NCBI GenBank assembly: GCA_949285935.1
Contig: CASEAH010000026.1
Coordinates: 32,258-96,257, forward strand
DNA from: an uncultured Oscillospiraceae bacterium
GTDB lineage: Bacteria > Bacillota > Clostridia > Oscillospirales > Ruminococcaceae
DNA length: 64,000 bases
Direction of reading: 5' to 3'
Made by a program: the position numbers and the translations under genes. The notes under the pieces were generated by a model. That model was not told the DNA's origin, ran no database searches, and saw only the letters and a program-made list of their open reading frames with translations. Shown here piece by piece: positions 9,496 through 18,608 of this stretch; position 1 is the stretch's first letter; each line of letters starts with the position of its first letter.

Positions 9496-10179
9496 ATGAA
9501 AATCGGAATTATGTGCGCCACCATCCGGGAGCTGACTCCGGTTGTGGAGAAAATGGAAAATCCTGTGGTAAAACACGTTTGGAAACGGGAATATCACTGC
9601 GGGCGGCTGCACGGACTGGATGCAGTGGTCGTCATGGGCGGCGTTGGTAAGGTAAATGCCGCTGTTACCGCCCAGGAACTGATCAACCGTTTCGGGGTGG
9701 AAAAAATCTTTTTCACCGGTGTAGCCGGCGGCCTCAGCCCGCAGGTGCAGATCGGAGACGTCATCATCGGCCAAAGCATCCTGAACCATGATATCCCTTA
9801 TGAGCTGGTCAACGATCAAAATCAGTTCCCCGGCATGCCGGAGGAATTCTCCTCCGACCCTCAGCTCACGGACCTTTGCCGTGGAATTTCCCCCCGAATC
9901 CATTTCGGACGGATCATTACCGGAGACGCTTTTATCACCGGAGCCCAGCGTGATGATCTGATTTGCCGGTTCCATCCTCTTTGTGTCGATATGGAAAGCG
10001 CCGCCGTGGCCCAGGTGTGCTGGTTCTTCGACCTGCCCCTCCTGGTGATCCGCTCCCTTTCCGACCACGCGGATGACGATGCTCATGAGGTGTATGAGGC
10101 CAATGTAGCGTCCAGCAGCATTGGAGCCGTGGAAGTACTGGATCGGGTATTGCAGAAACTTTCCGGGACGGCAGAGTAA
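9496..10179 (+). CDS. mtnN: 5'-methylthioadenosine/S-adenosylhomocysteine nucleosidase
   Basis: A 227-residue nucleosidase that cleaves adenine from methylthioadenosine and S-adenosylhomocysteine in methyl-donor recycling. Key residues fit the family: Glu12 (CATIREL), the ribose-binding VDMES with Glu167, and SLSDHAD with Asp190 as the catalytic acid. Length is normal. It follows the PHP gene closely and precedes a tiny acidic ORF. Confidence 0.94.
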   Translation: MKIGIMCATIRELTPVVEKMENPVVKHVWKREYHCGRLHGLDAVVVMGGVGKVNAAVTAQELINRFGVEKIFFTGVAGGLSPQVQIGDVIIGQSILNHDIPYELVNDQNQFPGMPEEFSSDPQLTDLCRGISPRIHFGRIITGDAFITGAQRDDLICRFHPLCVDMESAAVAQVCWFFDLPLLVIRSLSDHADDDAHEVYEANVASSSIGAVEVLDRVLQKLSGTAE

Positions 10180-10254
10180 AATTTTTTCTTTATGCATCTT
10201 TTCTCCTTCCGGCGCATAGACTGGATAGTATCGCCGTGTAAAGGAGGATCAAAG

Positions 10255-10410
10255 ATGGACGATATTTTTTTAGGCTCCGGGGATTTGTACGGCTCCCAGC
10301 GGCAGGGGTACGCTTCAGACGGAGATTGGTTTTCTGTCCAGGGCGACCTGGATGACTTCATTTTTTACGACCCACTGGGTTGTGATTGGCCCTGCGGTTC
10401 TGACCTGTAA
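10255..10410 (+). CDS. Small acidic protein, 51 residues, unknown
   Basis: The ATG at 10255 sits 8 bases after a perfect AAAGGAGG site, which is why I accept this short frame. The product has 11 Asp, no Glu, no Lys and one Arg, so it is extremely acidic. Two Cys lie near the C-terminus (CDWPC, residues 43-47), with repeated DW/DF pairs. There is no signal peptide or membrane segment. It lies 75 bases after mtnN and 52 bases before a terminator, so it may be the last cistron of the PHP-mtnN unit. I do not recognise it. Confidence 0.55.
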   Translation: MDDIFLGSGDLYGSQRQGYASDGDWFSVQGDLDDFIFYDPLGCDWPCGSDL

Positions 10411-10462
10411 GTAAGTGATCCGGCCGCCTGAAAACAGGCCATTTGAAAATCGTACACAAAAA

Positions 10463-10510
10463 ACCTGCATCCTTTCTTCGTCTCAAACGTTCTGAAAGGA
10501 TGCTGGTTTT
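10463..10510 (+). terminator. Terminator after the small acidic ORF
   Basis: The arms AACCTGCATCCTTTC and GAAAGGATGCTGGTT form a 15-bp stem with a mismatch, followed by TTTTCG. It ends the rightward PHP-mtnN-acidic ORF unit. Confidence 0.75.
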
Positions 10511-10850
10511 CGCTTTCCCATATTTTATCCGTACATCACCGGGAATTTCGGGGCCATGGACTGCCTCGCCGGGATTTCAGAGTGTTCCCCGCCTTTCTTC
10601 TCTCCAAAAATCAAAGGGAAGCGTACTGCCTCTGATTTTGGTCTTATGCCGTCCCTCATCAAAGGGGTACACAGCAGGCAGGATTTCTTCCAAAGCGCGC
10701 GTCATTCCGGCGGCAGGCGTTTTTATAAAAACCCCGCCCGTCCTGGAAATTTTTCAGGTATCGCCATGCCGCTTTCAGGTAAGCGGATGAGGGGAAGTTC
10801 TTATCTTGGGCTGCTGCAAAATAGTCCCGCCCAAAATGTTTCTCAAAAAT
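10511..10850. other. Intergenic stretch without recognisable gene
   Basis: Open frames exist (about 10443-10790 and 10556-10969) but lack a ribosome site and family resemblance, and they run through the flanking terminators. I see no promoter or RNA structure here. Confidence 0.4.
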
Positions 10851-10890
10851 CGGTTCCCCAAGGAAGCAGAACTGCTTCCTTGGGGAACCG
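10851..10890 (-). terminator. Terminator of the sugar operon (perfect 19-bp palindrome)
   Basis: The left arm 10851-10869 and right arm 10872-10890 are perfect reverse complements around AA. Read leftward the stem is followed by ATTTTTG. It lies 107 bases past the last gene of the leftward sugar operon. A 9-bp stem at 10927-10953 (GCTGTTGCA / TGCAACAGC) lies between. Confidence 0.75.
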
Positions 10891-10996
10891 ATCTTCTTTG
10901 TATGTCTCTAATTCCTTGTGCAGATTGCTGTTGCATTTTCATTTTGCAACAGCCTCTTTACAGTCATAACCAAGGCTGTGACTCCCCTGCCCGGAA

Positions 10997-11941
10997 TCAG
11001 TTCTGTCCGTCCAGCTTCTGCTGCTTCACCAAGACCTGAGGGTAGATCCTGTCAAAATCTTCCTGCGCATAGTCCCCTGTCATAAGGGCACAGGCGCTGG
11101 CCGCAGAAATGGCCACCGCCAACCGGATGATTTCCGGTACGGGAAGCTTTCTCTGGAACCCCACTGCAAATCCTGCCATCATACTGTCGCCGCACCCCAC
11201 GGTATTGACCGTCTCGATCTGGGGCGGCACTCCATGGTAAAGTACATTTTCGTGCAGGACCAGGACTCCTTCCTTCCCCAAAGAAACCGCCACCAGGGGG
11301 ATTCCCTTCCGGGACAGTTTCTTCATGGCGCCGGGCAGTTCCCGGAGTGAAGGGGAAAAACCCAAAAGCTGGCTGATCTCATCACTGTTAGGCTTGATCA
11401 TAGTGGGCCCTGCCTCCAGCCCTTTTTGAAGGCAGGGGCCGCTGGTATCCAGCAGGACAAGCTTTCCACGCTCTCTGGCGCGGCGCACCATTTCGCCGTA
11501 CAGTTCACAGGGGACTCCCGACGGCGCGCTGCCCGACAAAACCAGGATATCGCTTTCATCCAGCAGGGAATCGTAATCCCGCCGGAAACGGGCCAGTGCT
11601 TCTCCGGAAATTTGAGGTCCCGGCTCAAGATATTCCGTATGCCGTCCAGTGGCCTTCTCCCGAATGTTGATACAGGTTCTGGATTCCCCGTCAGATTCCG
11701 TCAGCCTTACGCCGATCCCCTGATCCAGCAGGGCTTTTCTGATGAAGCCGCCGCTGTATCCCCCGGCAAAGCCGGCGGCCAGCACTTCTTCTCCTGTTTT
11801 TCGTACCACCCGGGCCACGTTCAGGCCCTTTCCTCCCGGGGTGGAGATACAGGTCCCCACCCGCTGAACCATATACGGCTGCATTTGGTCTACCAGATAA
11901 AGCTTATCCACAGCCGTGTTAAGTGTAACAGTGGCGATCAC
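10997..11941 (-). CDS. PfkB family sugar kinase (1-phosphofructokinase / tagatose-6-phosphate kinase type)
   Basis: A 314-residue ribokinase-fold kinase closest in look to FruK/LacC: N-terminal MIATVTLNTAVDKLY, substrate loop TPGGKGLNVARV, and the C-terminal anion hole NTVGCGDSMMAGF with the catalytic Asp (Cys replaces the usual Ala of GAGDS). The start is GTG at 11941 after GGGGGAG. Enzymes of this type phosphorylate fructose-1-phosphate or tagatose-6-phosphate to a bisphosphate that aldolase can split. Next to an AgaS-like SIS protein, tagatose-6-phosphate is the more likely substrate. It is the last gene of the operon. Confidence 0.85.
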   Translation of the reverse strand: MIATVTLNTAVDKLYLVDQMQPYMVQRVGTCISTPGGKGLNVARVVRKTGEEVLAAGFAGGYSGGFIRKALLDQGIGVRLTESDGESRTCINIREKATGRHTEYLEPGPQISGEALARFRRDYDSLLDESDILVLSGSAPSGVPCELYGEMVRRARERGKLVLLDTSGPCLQKGLEAGPTMIKPNSDEISQLLGFSPSLRELPGAMKKLSRKGIPLVAVSLGKEGVLVLHENVLYHGVPPQIETVNTVGCGDSMMAGFAVGFQRKLPVPEIIRLAVAISAASACALMTGDYAQEDFDRIYPQVLVKQQKLDGQN

Positions 11942-11969
11942 TTCTCCCCCGCCCCTTCTTTGGATCTGG

Positions 11970-13004
11970 TTATTTCAGGGTGATGTAGGCATCCAGCCCC
12001 TGGGGCTGGTCAGGGTTGGTGCCATTGGCCAGTGCTTTGAGAAGAGCCAGCAGCTGGCAGAAGCCCAACAGATAAAATCCAAATGTGGCAAAGCTGCCGT
12101 CGGGGCAGGGTACCACAAGGTCACAGGGATACTCTTCCTGATCCTTTTGCGGGCAAAGCACCGCCAGAGTACCGCCGCAGGCCTTCAGATCCCTGACCAT
12201 ATCCTGCTGGAGATGTCCTCCGCCGGGCTGCGTCACCGCAACGGTCAGTGTTCCGGAACCGTTAAGCACCTTGGGGCCATGGCGGTAATCCAGCAGATGG
12301 AAATACTTACCGCTGATGAGGGCAATTTCGGTAAAGGCCAGGGCCGCTTCTTCTGCGATCCCGCAAAGCACGCCGTCTGCCAGCACCACAACATCCTTAA
12401 AATCCCGCTGGGCCAGCTGCTCCAGAGGCGCGCGGTATTTCTCCAAAAATGCCCCGATGCTTCTGATGGTTCCGGACAATTCCTCCAGCGCCGTGTCGTT
12501 CTGCTCCAGAATGTCAGAGAGCATCAGCAGAATACCGTAGAAGTTGGAGACCGTCCGGGTCTGGCATACGCTGTTGTCATAGGCCCAGGGAAACACCAGG
12601 GAAAAATCGGAGAGAGGAAGCAGGTCGCAGCCTTCCTTCATGGTGACAGAAAAAATCAGGGCATTGGTGCGATCCTTCATGATTTCAACCGCCCGAATGA
12701 TCTCACTGGTCATTCCCGACCGGGAAAGGGCCACCACGATGCTGTCCTTCAGCGCCTCCTGATAGAAATCGGGGGCAATCAGATACTCCCCTCCGGCAAT
12801 GGCTTCCGCCGTCATGCCGGCCTTTGTACCGAAAATTCTCTGACCGGTTTTGGCCAGCATATAGCTGGAACCGCATCCCAAAAACACCAGCCGCTTGCGG
12901 CGGGAAAGAAACTCCCGGATCTTCTCTTTACCTTCCATAACCGCGTCAAATGTTTTTTCCAGGGCCTCCTGCTGGGCCAAAATTTCCTGTTCTGTCAAAT
13001 ACAT
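11970..13004 (-). CDS. SIS domain sugar-phosphate isomerase/deaminase (AgaS/FrlB-like)
   Basis: A 344-residue protein with two tandem SIS domains, lacking the glutaminase half of GlmS. The first domain has FLGCGSSYMLAKTG and ALSRSGMTSEII (the Ser-rich phosphosugar loop). The second ends with LDYRHGPKVL, much like the RHGPK motif of AgaS and GlmS. Relatives deaminate galactosamine-6-phosphate (AgaS) or cleave fructoselysine-6-phosphate (FrlB). The start at 13004 follows AAAGGA. It lies between the MFS carrier and the PfkB kinase, so its product may be the kinase substrate. Confidence 0.82.
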   Translation of the reverse strand: MYLTEQEILAQQEALEKTFDAVMEGKEKIREFLSRRKRLVFLGCGSSYMLAKTGQRIFGTKAGMTAEAIAGGEYLIAPDFYQEALKDSIVVALSRSGMTSEIIRAVEIMKDRTNALIFSVTMKEGCDLLPLSDFSLVFPWAYDNSVCQTRTVSNFYGILLMLSDILEQNDTALEELSGTIRSIGAFLEKYRAPLEQLAQRDFKDVVVLADGVLCGIAEEAALAFTEIALISGKYFHLLDYRHGPKVLNGSGTLTVAVTQPGGGHLQQDMVRDLKACGGTLAVLCPQKDQEEYPCDLVVPCPDGSFATFGFYLLGFCQLLALLKALANGTNPDQPQGLDAYITLK

Positions 13005-13029
13005 AACCGTAACATTCCTTTCTTGGTGG

Positions 13030-14232
13030 TCATTCCATACCGGATGATCCCACTGCCCTCGAAGAGGATCTGAGGATAAAAAGAACTGTCAGCCCTCCGG
13101 CGGTGATGAATAAAAGCGACGAAAAGAAAAAAGGAAGCGTGGGACCATAATCATATAAAAATCCTGCAAAGAGGGCTCCTGCAATCATTCCGAAAGATTT
13201 GAGAGAATTGTAGGCGCCCATCAGAACTCCCCGCTTTTCCCGGCCGCCCAGCTGGGCGCAGGCATCCTGCACCAGGGGGATATAGATGGCGTTACAGGCA
13301 AAAAATACCATATTGACCAGGACAAAGCCCACAATGGTCTTGCAGAAGGTCATCAGGATCAGAAAACACGCCCCTGCTCCCAATGTCGCCGCCAGGTATT
13401 GGTTGGCGCGCTTGCTGCGGATCATCCAGACGCAGATGGTGAGATTGGTCACCAGAGAAACTCCGCCTACCAGAGCTTTCATCAGCCCGTTGTAGGAGGG
13501 CTTGAAATTCAGCTGATCTTTCATATAGTAATTCAGGCACTGCTCATAAGCTGTGGAAGCAAAGCTGGTGATAAAAACGACAGCCAGCACCAGCACCGCT
13601 GAAACAGCCAGCAGTTCCCCGGCCCCCCGGCCAAACCCCGGCCGGGCCGCCGGGTTCCTTTTTTCACCCGGTCCCTGCTGGTCGGGGTGGAGGCAGAACC
13701 GGAACAACACGCCGCACAAAAGCAGCAGGATCACCTGGACCGCAAAGGTCAGGGGAATGGAATGATCGCCGATCACGCCTCCGGCCAGATACCCCAGCGC
13801 GCCGCCCACCGTGACCACCGTAGCGCACACCGTCAGATTTTTCCCCTGTTCTTCCTCCGGGGAAAAGGCGATCAGGTAGGTAAGGGTACAGACGCTGATC
13901 CCGCTTACAAAAGCGCCCGAAAGCATCCTTGCTGCTACAATGAGCGTTTGGTCACGGATAATGCCGAACAGCCCCTGACCCAGGGCATAGCCTGCACAGC
14001 AGAGGCCCAGAACATTTCGGCTTCCCACCTTCATGCCTGTGCTTCCCCAAAAGGGGGAAAACAAAAAATTGGTAAAGGCCATGCCTGCAAACAGTACGCC
14101 AAACATATAGCTGGGAAACTGCAGACGATCAATGAGGGTGGGCGTTACCGGGTGTACCAGGTTGGCCGCTACAGACTCCAACGCATAAATGGCGATCATA
14201 ACAGCCACTGTGGAATGGTTGTGAGATTTCAT
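13030..14232 (-). CDS. Major facilitator superfamily transporter
   Basis: A 400-residue protein with about 12 hydrophobic helices, no signal peptide and a central polar loop (HPDQQGPGEKRNPAARPG) between two six-helix halves. The loop between helices 2 and 3 (STGMKVGSRNVLG) is at the family's motif-A position. It starts two bases after the kinase stop, so it is coupled to it. An MFS carrier in an operon that already has an ABC importer may export a product or import a second substrate. Confidence 0.85.
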   Translation of the reverse strand: MKSHNHSTVAVMIAIYALESVAANLVHPVTPTLIDRLQFPSYMFGVLFAGMAFTNFLFSPFWGSTGMKVGSRNVLGLCCAGYALGQGLFGIIRDQTLIVAARMLSGAFVSGISVCTLTYLIAFSPEEEQGKNLTVCATVVTVGGALGYLAGGVIGDHSIPLTFAVQVILLLLCGVLFRFCLHPDQQGPGEKRNPAARPGFGRGAGELLAVSAVLVLAVVFITSFASTAYEQCLNYYMKDQLNFKPSYNGLMKALVGGVSLVTNLTICVWMIRSKRANQYLAATLGAGACFLILMTFCKTIVGFVLVNMVFFACNAIYIPLVQDACAQLGGREKRGVLMGAYNSLKSFGMIAGALFAGFLYDYGPTLPFFFSSLLFITAGGLTVLFILRSSSRAVGSSGME

Positions 14233-14234
14233 AC

Positions 14235-15194
14235 TTATACCTTTGCCAGATTCTTTCTGATCTCAGCGGTGATCTTTTTCCCGTCGTGGATCATGGCCAG
14301 GATTACTCCCCCCACTGAGGGGCCGAACTCCGGTTTTTTTACCACCGCGCCGGGCAGGAGCGCCTGAAAAAATGGTTTGAGTACATAATCCCCGCTGTTG
14401 AACACTCCCCCGCAGTAGGAAACGTCCACCGTATCGCCAAAATCGATTCTTTGGATGCAGGTATTGACCAGTTCCGCCAGCATCCGGCCCGCCTGCTCAA
14501 AAATCTCCACGCAGGCAGGGTCCCCCTGACAGGCCAGTTCATAGGCAAACTTGGATAAGGTGGCCACCTTGGAGCGGTTCATCTCCCATTTGTTGGTCAG
14601 CAGGTCCAGAATGTCAAAATCATCCCGGAACTGGTAATTGTCCTTCATCTGCTGGTACAAAAGCGTCCGGGGATCTCTCCCGTCACTCTGGCGGGTAAAG
14701 CGAAGCGCCAGCTGACTGCCGATCCAGTAGGCGCTGCCTTCGTCGCCCCCAAACCAGTGGCCCCAGCCTCCGCAGCGGGTCTCTTCTCCCTTTTCGTTGC
14801 AGCCGTAGGCAATGGAGCCGGTTCCGGCAATGATGATAACGCCGCTCTTCCCTCCCAGGCTTCCGCCCCAGCCGCATACATTGTCTCCGCCAATGCTGTG
14901 GGGGATGTGGAAAACTCCCTGGTCCACCGCTTTGCGGATCTTGTCCATATCCCCTTTGATCTCTCCGTAAGCAGCCAACCCCACAAAAATGTGGGCAATG
15001 TCTTCCCGGGAGACCCCTACCTGCTGCACCAGCTCTTCAATGCCGGCGTTCATGCTGTCCACCAGTCCGTCAAAGCCGCACTGCTGGTAATGGGTGGTCC
15101 CCATGCGGGAGTTGGCCACAATATTGCCTTTTTCATCGGCCAGGGTAAACTGGGTTTTGGTCCCGCCGCTGTCGATTCCCAAATAATATTTCAT
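14235..15194 (-). CDS. BadF/BadG/NagK-type sugar kinase
   Basis: A 319-residue ASKHA-fold kinase. Phosphate loop 1 is GIDSGGTKT (residues 6-14), the second loop is IIIAGTGSIAYG, and the adenosine region is CGGVFNSG. The segment CGGWGHWFGGDEGSAYWIG is typical of N-acetylglucosamine kinases of the BadF/BcrA family, so N-acetylhexosamine or glucosamine is a likely substrate. Its ATG shares one base with the stop of the upstream amidohydrolase (TAATG), showing translational coupling. Confidence 0.85.
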   Translation of the reverse strand: MKYYLGIDSGGTKTQFTLADEKGNIVANSRMGTTHYQQCGFDGLVDSMNAGIEELVQQVGVSREDIAHIFVGLAAYGEIKGDMDKIRKAVDQGVFHIPHSIGGDNVCGWGGSLGGKSGVIIIAGTGSIAYGCNEKGEETRCGGWGHWFGGDEGSAYWIGSQLALRFTRQSDGRDPRTLLYQQMKDNYQFRDDFDILDLLTNKWEMNRSKVATLSKFAYELACQGDPACVEIFEQAGRMLAELVNTCIQRIDFGDTVDVSYCGGVFNSGDYVLKPFFQALLPGAVVKKPEFGPSVGGVILAMIHDGKKITAEIRKNLAKV

Positions 15195-16027
15195 TACGAC
15201 TGCCCCTTCGGTGCTTCTTTTACAAAATTGAGAAGATTGCCGGAGAAAATCCCCTGAATCTGTTCCGGCGTCAGGCCCAGTTCATCATAGATCTTGGTAT
15301 CTGCAGCGATCCAGCTTTTTGCCCACTCCACATTGTAATCCCCGGTGGAATTGTCGGTGCCGAAAAAGAGATTGCCCAGGATATCATAGCCGGCAAAGAG
15401 CAGCCGGGTCAGGGCATCCCTGCGGTAAATCATGGGCGTTCCCGGAGTATTGTCCACAAACATCCGGCTTCCGATCTCCTTGCCGGTGTGGACCGCATTG
15501 TTAAACTTGCCGTAAACCGCGATACATTCATCGCACCAGGGCCAGGAAATATGGGCCAGGGCAAAGTCCAGACCGTCTACCGGCAGCAGGGGCTCAAACT
15601 CCGTGGGCTTGTTGTAATTCCCCGACGGATTTTTCCCGTCCCAAAGGATCCCCGAGTGGAACAGCACCGGCTTGCGGTAAGAAGCAATATGCCGGCAGGC
15701 TTCCACGCACCGGGGATCTCCGGGATAAAACCGGTTGCAGATAATCTTGAAGCCCGCGATCCCCTCTTCCACCGCCCGGTCGATCTGCTCCAGAACATCC
15801 TCCGCCACAGGGTTGATGAAGAAAAAGGGAAACAGGTATTTTTCATCCCGGCAAAAGGTCAGGATCTGTTCCAGCCGCGCTTCATAGGGCCGGGCGCCGG
15901 GGTCCATATTTTCCGGCATCGCCGAAAGGATCACGCCGCCGTCTACCCCGGCCGCATGCATCCTCTCCAGCATGGGCGCGGGGTCCTTGTCCTCCGCGCT
16001 GATATGGATATGCCCGTCCAGTATCAT
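15194..16027 (-). CDS. Amidohydrolase family TIM-barrel hydrolase
   Basis: A 277-residue protein of the amidohydrolase-2 type. It starts MILDGHIHIS, the HxH metal pair on strand 1, has a conserved HSG near the middle (KPVLFHSGI) and LAHISWPW, and ends with FFGTDNS, whose Asp would be the last metal ligand. Such enzymes hydrolyse or decarboxylate cyclic and acyl substrates; it is not the NagA deacetylase type. In this operon it may open or trim the imported compound. The start follows GATAAAGG. Confidence 0.8.
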   Translation of the reverse strand: MILDGHIHISAEDKDPAPMLERMHAAGVDGGVILSAMPENMDPGARPYEARLEQILTFCRDEKYLFPFFFINPVAEDVLEQIDRAVEEGIAGFKIICNRFYPGDPRCVEACRHIASYRKPVLFHSGILWDGKNPSGNYNKPTEFEPLLPVDGLDFALAHISWPWCDECIAVYGKFNNAVHTGKEIGSRMFVDNTPGTPMIYRRDALTRLLFAGYDILGNLFFGTDNSTGDYNVEWAKSWIAADTKIYDELGLTPEQIQGIFSGNLLNFVKEAPKGQS

Positions 16028-16044
16028 CCTTTATCACCACTTTG

Positions 16045-16896
16045 TCATTTTTTCAAATACCGGTCCAAAATATCGGAACTGGTCAGCAGGTCGTCCACGC
16101 CTTTATAATCCGTCTCCATGACCAGGGCACCTTCATAATGGATCTCCCGGAGGGCCTGGAACATCCGGTCGTAAGGGATGGTTCCTTCTCCCATCTGGGC
16201 GTGCAGATCACAGGTGGTATCGTTGTCGTTGATGTGCACGTGGCAGATCCGGTTTCCCAGGGTACGGACAAAGTCTCCTACATCCGCTTTCACCCGGTGG
16301 GCGTGGCCGCAGTCAAACAGCGCCTTGACATTTTCCTGTCCGCAGCTGTCCACGATGTTTTTCAGGTCCTCCGCCGTATGAGCCACTTCCTGAGGAAGCA
16401 GCAGATTTTCCAGGGCAATGGTCATGTGGTACTGTTTGGCATAATCGGCCACTTCCGACACCACTTCGGCGGTCATCCGCCGGGCCGCGTCCTTTTTCCG
16501 CTCACCCGCGGCAATCAGCCGCTTTTTGGTCTCGGAATCGGCGGAAGCAGGAATATCCATGGTCATGATGGTTCCGGGGTGGAGAGGCAGAATGGAAGTG
16601 CGCAGTTCGGAAGCGTAATCGATGCATTCCCGAATCTGACGGATCAGCTCCCGGCGCATTCCCAGGTTGGTCTGCCCCATGTCCAGGTTGGTGGGGATAT
16701 GGCAGGACACCGACACGGGATACCGTCGGATCAGTTCCCGGATCCCCCGCACATAAGAATCGCTGTCCATCCCCAGATAATTGCAGGGCCATTTGATTTC
16801 CACCCACTGATAGCAGCCGGTTTCAATCAGTTTAGCGCCCATTTCCAGAATTTCATCTTCTTTCCAGTGAAACGGAATATGGAAACCTTTCAGCAT
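16045..16896 (-). CDS. Sugar phosphate isomerase/epimerase (xylose-isomerase-like TIM barrel)
   Basis: A 283-residue AP-endonuclease-2/xylose-isomerase-like barrel. Candidate metal ligands are in IALENLLLP (Glu), LFDCGHAHRV (Asp, His), CHVHINDND (His, Asp) and MVMETDYKG (Glu), the normal set. Relatives include FrlC (fructoselysine 3-epimerase), hydroxypyruvate isomerase and ketose 3-epimerases. It follows the ABC permease by 18 bases, so it probably acts early on the imported substrate. The start has AAGGGGGAAA upstream. Confidence 0.85.
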   Translation of the reverse strand: MLKGFHIPFHWKEDEILEMGAKLIETGCYQWVEIKWPCNYLGMDSDSYVRGIRELIRRYPVSVSCHIPTNLDMGQTNLGMRRELIRQIRECIDYASELRTSILPLHPGTIMTMDIPASADSETKKRLIAAGERKKDAARRMTAEVVSEVADYAKQYHMTIALENLLLPQEVAHTAEDLKNIVDSCGQENVKALFDCGHAHRVKADVGDFVRTLGNRICHVHINDNDTTCDLHAQMGEGTIPYDRMFQALREIHYEGALVMETDYKGVDDLLTSSDILDRYLKK

Positions 16897-16914
16897 GAAT
16901 TTTTCCCCCTTGTT

Positions 16915-18606
16915 TCAGAACGTAAAGTCCCCGATCTTATCAACTCTCTTGGCCAGCGTAATCAGGGTCACGGTAATAGCTACCAGGAAGACACCGTAAA
17001 CCATGGCAAGACCTACATTAAAGTTGTTCATGGAGTTGGTCATGGCAATGGAAATGGGCATGGTGGAAACGGTGTACATCAAAACGGAAATGGTATATTC
17101 ACCGATGAGCGCCACAAAGCCCAGCATAGCGCCGGAAAGGATTCCCGGGGAAATAATGGGAACCAGAATCTTCAAAAAGGTCTGAAGCCAGTTGGCCCCC
17201 AGGCTTCTGGACGCCTCCTCGATGGAGTCATGGAGCTGATAGAGAGAGGCGTTGGTAGAACGGACGATCAGGGTCATCCGGGTAACGGCATAGGTAAGGG
17301 GCAGAAGCACGGAGGTACCTACCAGCACTTTGCCAAAGGCAAAGGGCGTGGGCTGGTTGAAGGCAAGAATCATGTTGACGCCTACGGTGCTGGCCGGAAG
17401 GGCCCAGGGCAGCAGCGCCAGAAGTTCTACCAGATAGCGGATCTTTACTTTTGTTTTCACAATCACATAGGAGGAAACAGTCCCCACCACGGTAGCGATG
17501 GTGATTCCGATTACCGACATGCGCAGGCTGTTGATAAAGGGCTCAAAGGTACGCTTCTTGGCAAAGAACTCCGTATAGTTCTCCAGGCTGAAGGTTTTGG
17601 GGAAAATGTCCACCGCCATAGCGCCCTTGGGAACAAAGGACAGGAATACGATGACGACGATGGGCAGGATGATGACCAGCAGCGCCAGGCTCATGCCGCA
17701 GAAGAAAAGTGCGTTTCCCTTTCTGCTGCGGATCACGATCCTCTCCAGGGGCTTGCCCTTCACGTCCATGATATAGTTTCTTCTGGTTTCATAATACCGC
17801 ATGACCAGCAGGAACACAATGGACATCATGGCCAGCATCAGTCCCTGGACCGCCACCAGATTGTAAAATCCATTGGTTTTGGTCATAAGGATCTGGACGC
17901 TCATCACCCGAAAGTCCCCGCCAATCAGGCTGGGGGCCGCAAAAGAACCTACGCCGGACATAAAGGTAAGGACGCCCGCTCCCACAAAGGCAGGAGTGAG
18001 AAGAGGCAGCGTGATGGTCCGGAAAATATGGAACCGGGAGGCCCCCAAACTTCTGGCCACCTCATATACGGAAGCATCGATCCTTTTGAGTGCAGAGGAG
18101 ACCATAACATAAAAGAAGAGGTATTGCGTGGTGGCGTGAACAAAAAGGATGCCCGGCAGGCCGTTTAGGATGCTGGGGGCGCTGTCCAGATGCAGCCACA
18201 GCTTGAGCAGCTGAGGAATGAATCCAGTCTCGCCATAAATCTGCATAAAAGCGATGGTAAACAGCACACCGGGGACCATCATGGGGATCAGCAGCATGAT
18301 ATCAAAGGTCTTTCTGCCAAAAAACTCAAACCGGGTCGTGATAAAGGCAAAGACCGTACCGATGGTGCCGCAGACCAGCACGGTGAGAATGGCAAGAATA
18401 AAGGTATTGCGATAGGCGATCAGATTTTTCTCATAGCCGAAAAACTCTTTATAGTAATCCAGGGTAAAGGCGCCCTGATCCAACCCAAAGCTGAGCTTGA
18501 TGGAATTGAAGGCCGGATAAAAAACCAGCCACATCAGGCACCACAGCAGCGGCAGCAGGCAAATGTATGTAAGGACAGTTTTACGGGTAATTTTGATTTT
18601 TTTCAT
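16915..18606 (-). CDS. ABC transporter permease, two fused domains (FbpB/AfuB type)
   Basis: A 563-residue inner-membrane protein with about 12 helices in two homologous halves, each with an ATPase-contact loop (EVARSLGASRFHIFRTITLP in the first, EEASRSLGANWLQTFLKILVP in the second). This fused layout is typical of the ferric/hexose-phosphate/2-aminoethylphosphonate importer group. I choose ATG at 18606, with GAGGTG six bases upstream, over a GTG six bases earlier that overlaps the stop of the ATPase gene. It forms an importer with the two upstream genes. Confidence 0.9.
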   Translation of the reverse strand: MKKIKITRKTVLTYICLLPLLWCLMWLVFYPAFNSIKLSFGLDQGAFTLDYYKEFFGYEKNLIAYRNTFILAILTVLVCGTIGTVFAFITTRFEFFGRKTFDIMLLIPMMVPGVLFTIAFMQIYGETGFIPQLLKLWLHLDSAPSILNGLPGILFVHATTQYLFFYVMVSSALKRIDASVYEVARSLGASRFHIFRTITLPLLTPAFVGAGVLTFMSGVGSFAAPSLIGGDFRVMSVQILMTKTNGFYNLVAVQGLMLAMMSIVFLLVMRYYETRRNYIMDVKGKPLERIVIRSRKGNALFFCGMSLALLVIILPIVVIVFLSFVPKGAMAVDIFPKTFSLENYTEFFAKKRTFEPFINSLRMSVIGITIATVVGTVSSYVIVKTKVKIRYLVELLALLPWALPASTVGVNMILAFNQPTPFAFGKVLVGTSVLLPLTYAVTRMTLIVRSTNASLYQLHDSIEEASRSLGANWLQTFLKILVPIISPGILSGAMLGFVALIGEYTISVLMYTVSTMPISIAMTNSMNNFNVGLAMVYGVFLVAITVTLITLAKRVDKIGDFTF

Positions 18607-18608
18607 GT

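Noticed and set aside
16042-18168. 708-codon plus-strand frame across the epimerase and permease genes
   Set aside because: Spans two well-supported leftward genes, is rich in His/Gln/Gly from reversed codons, and has no ribosome site or domain.
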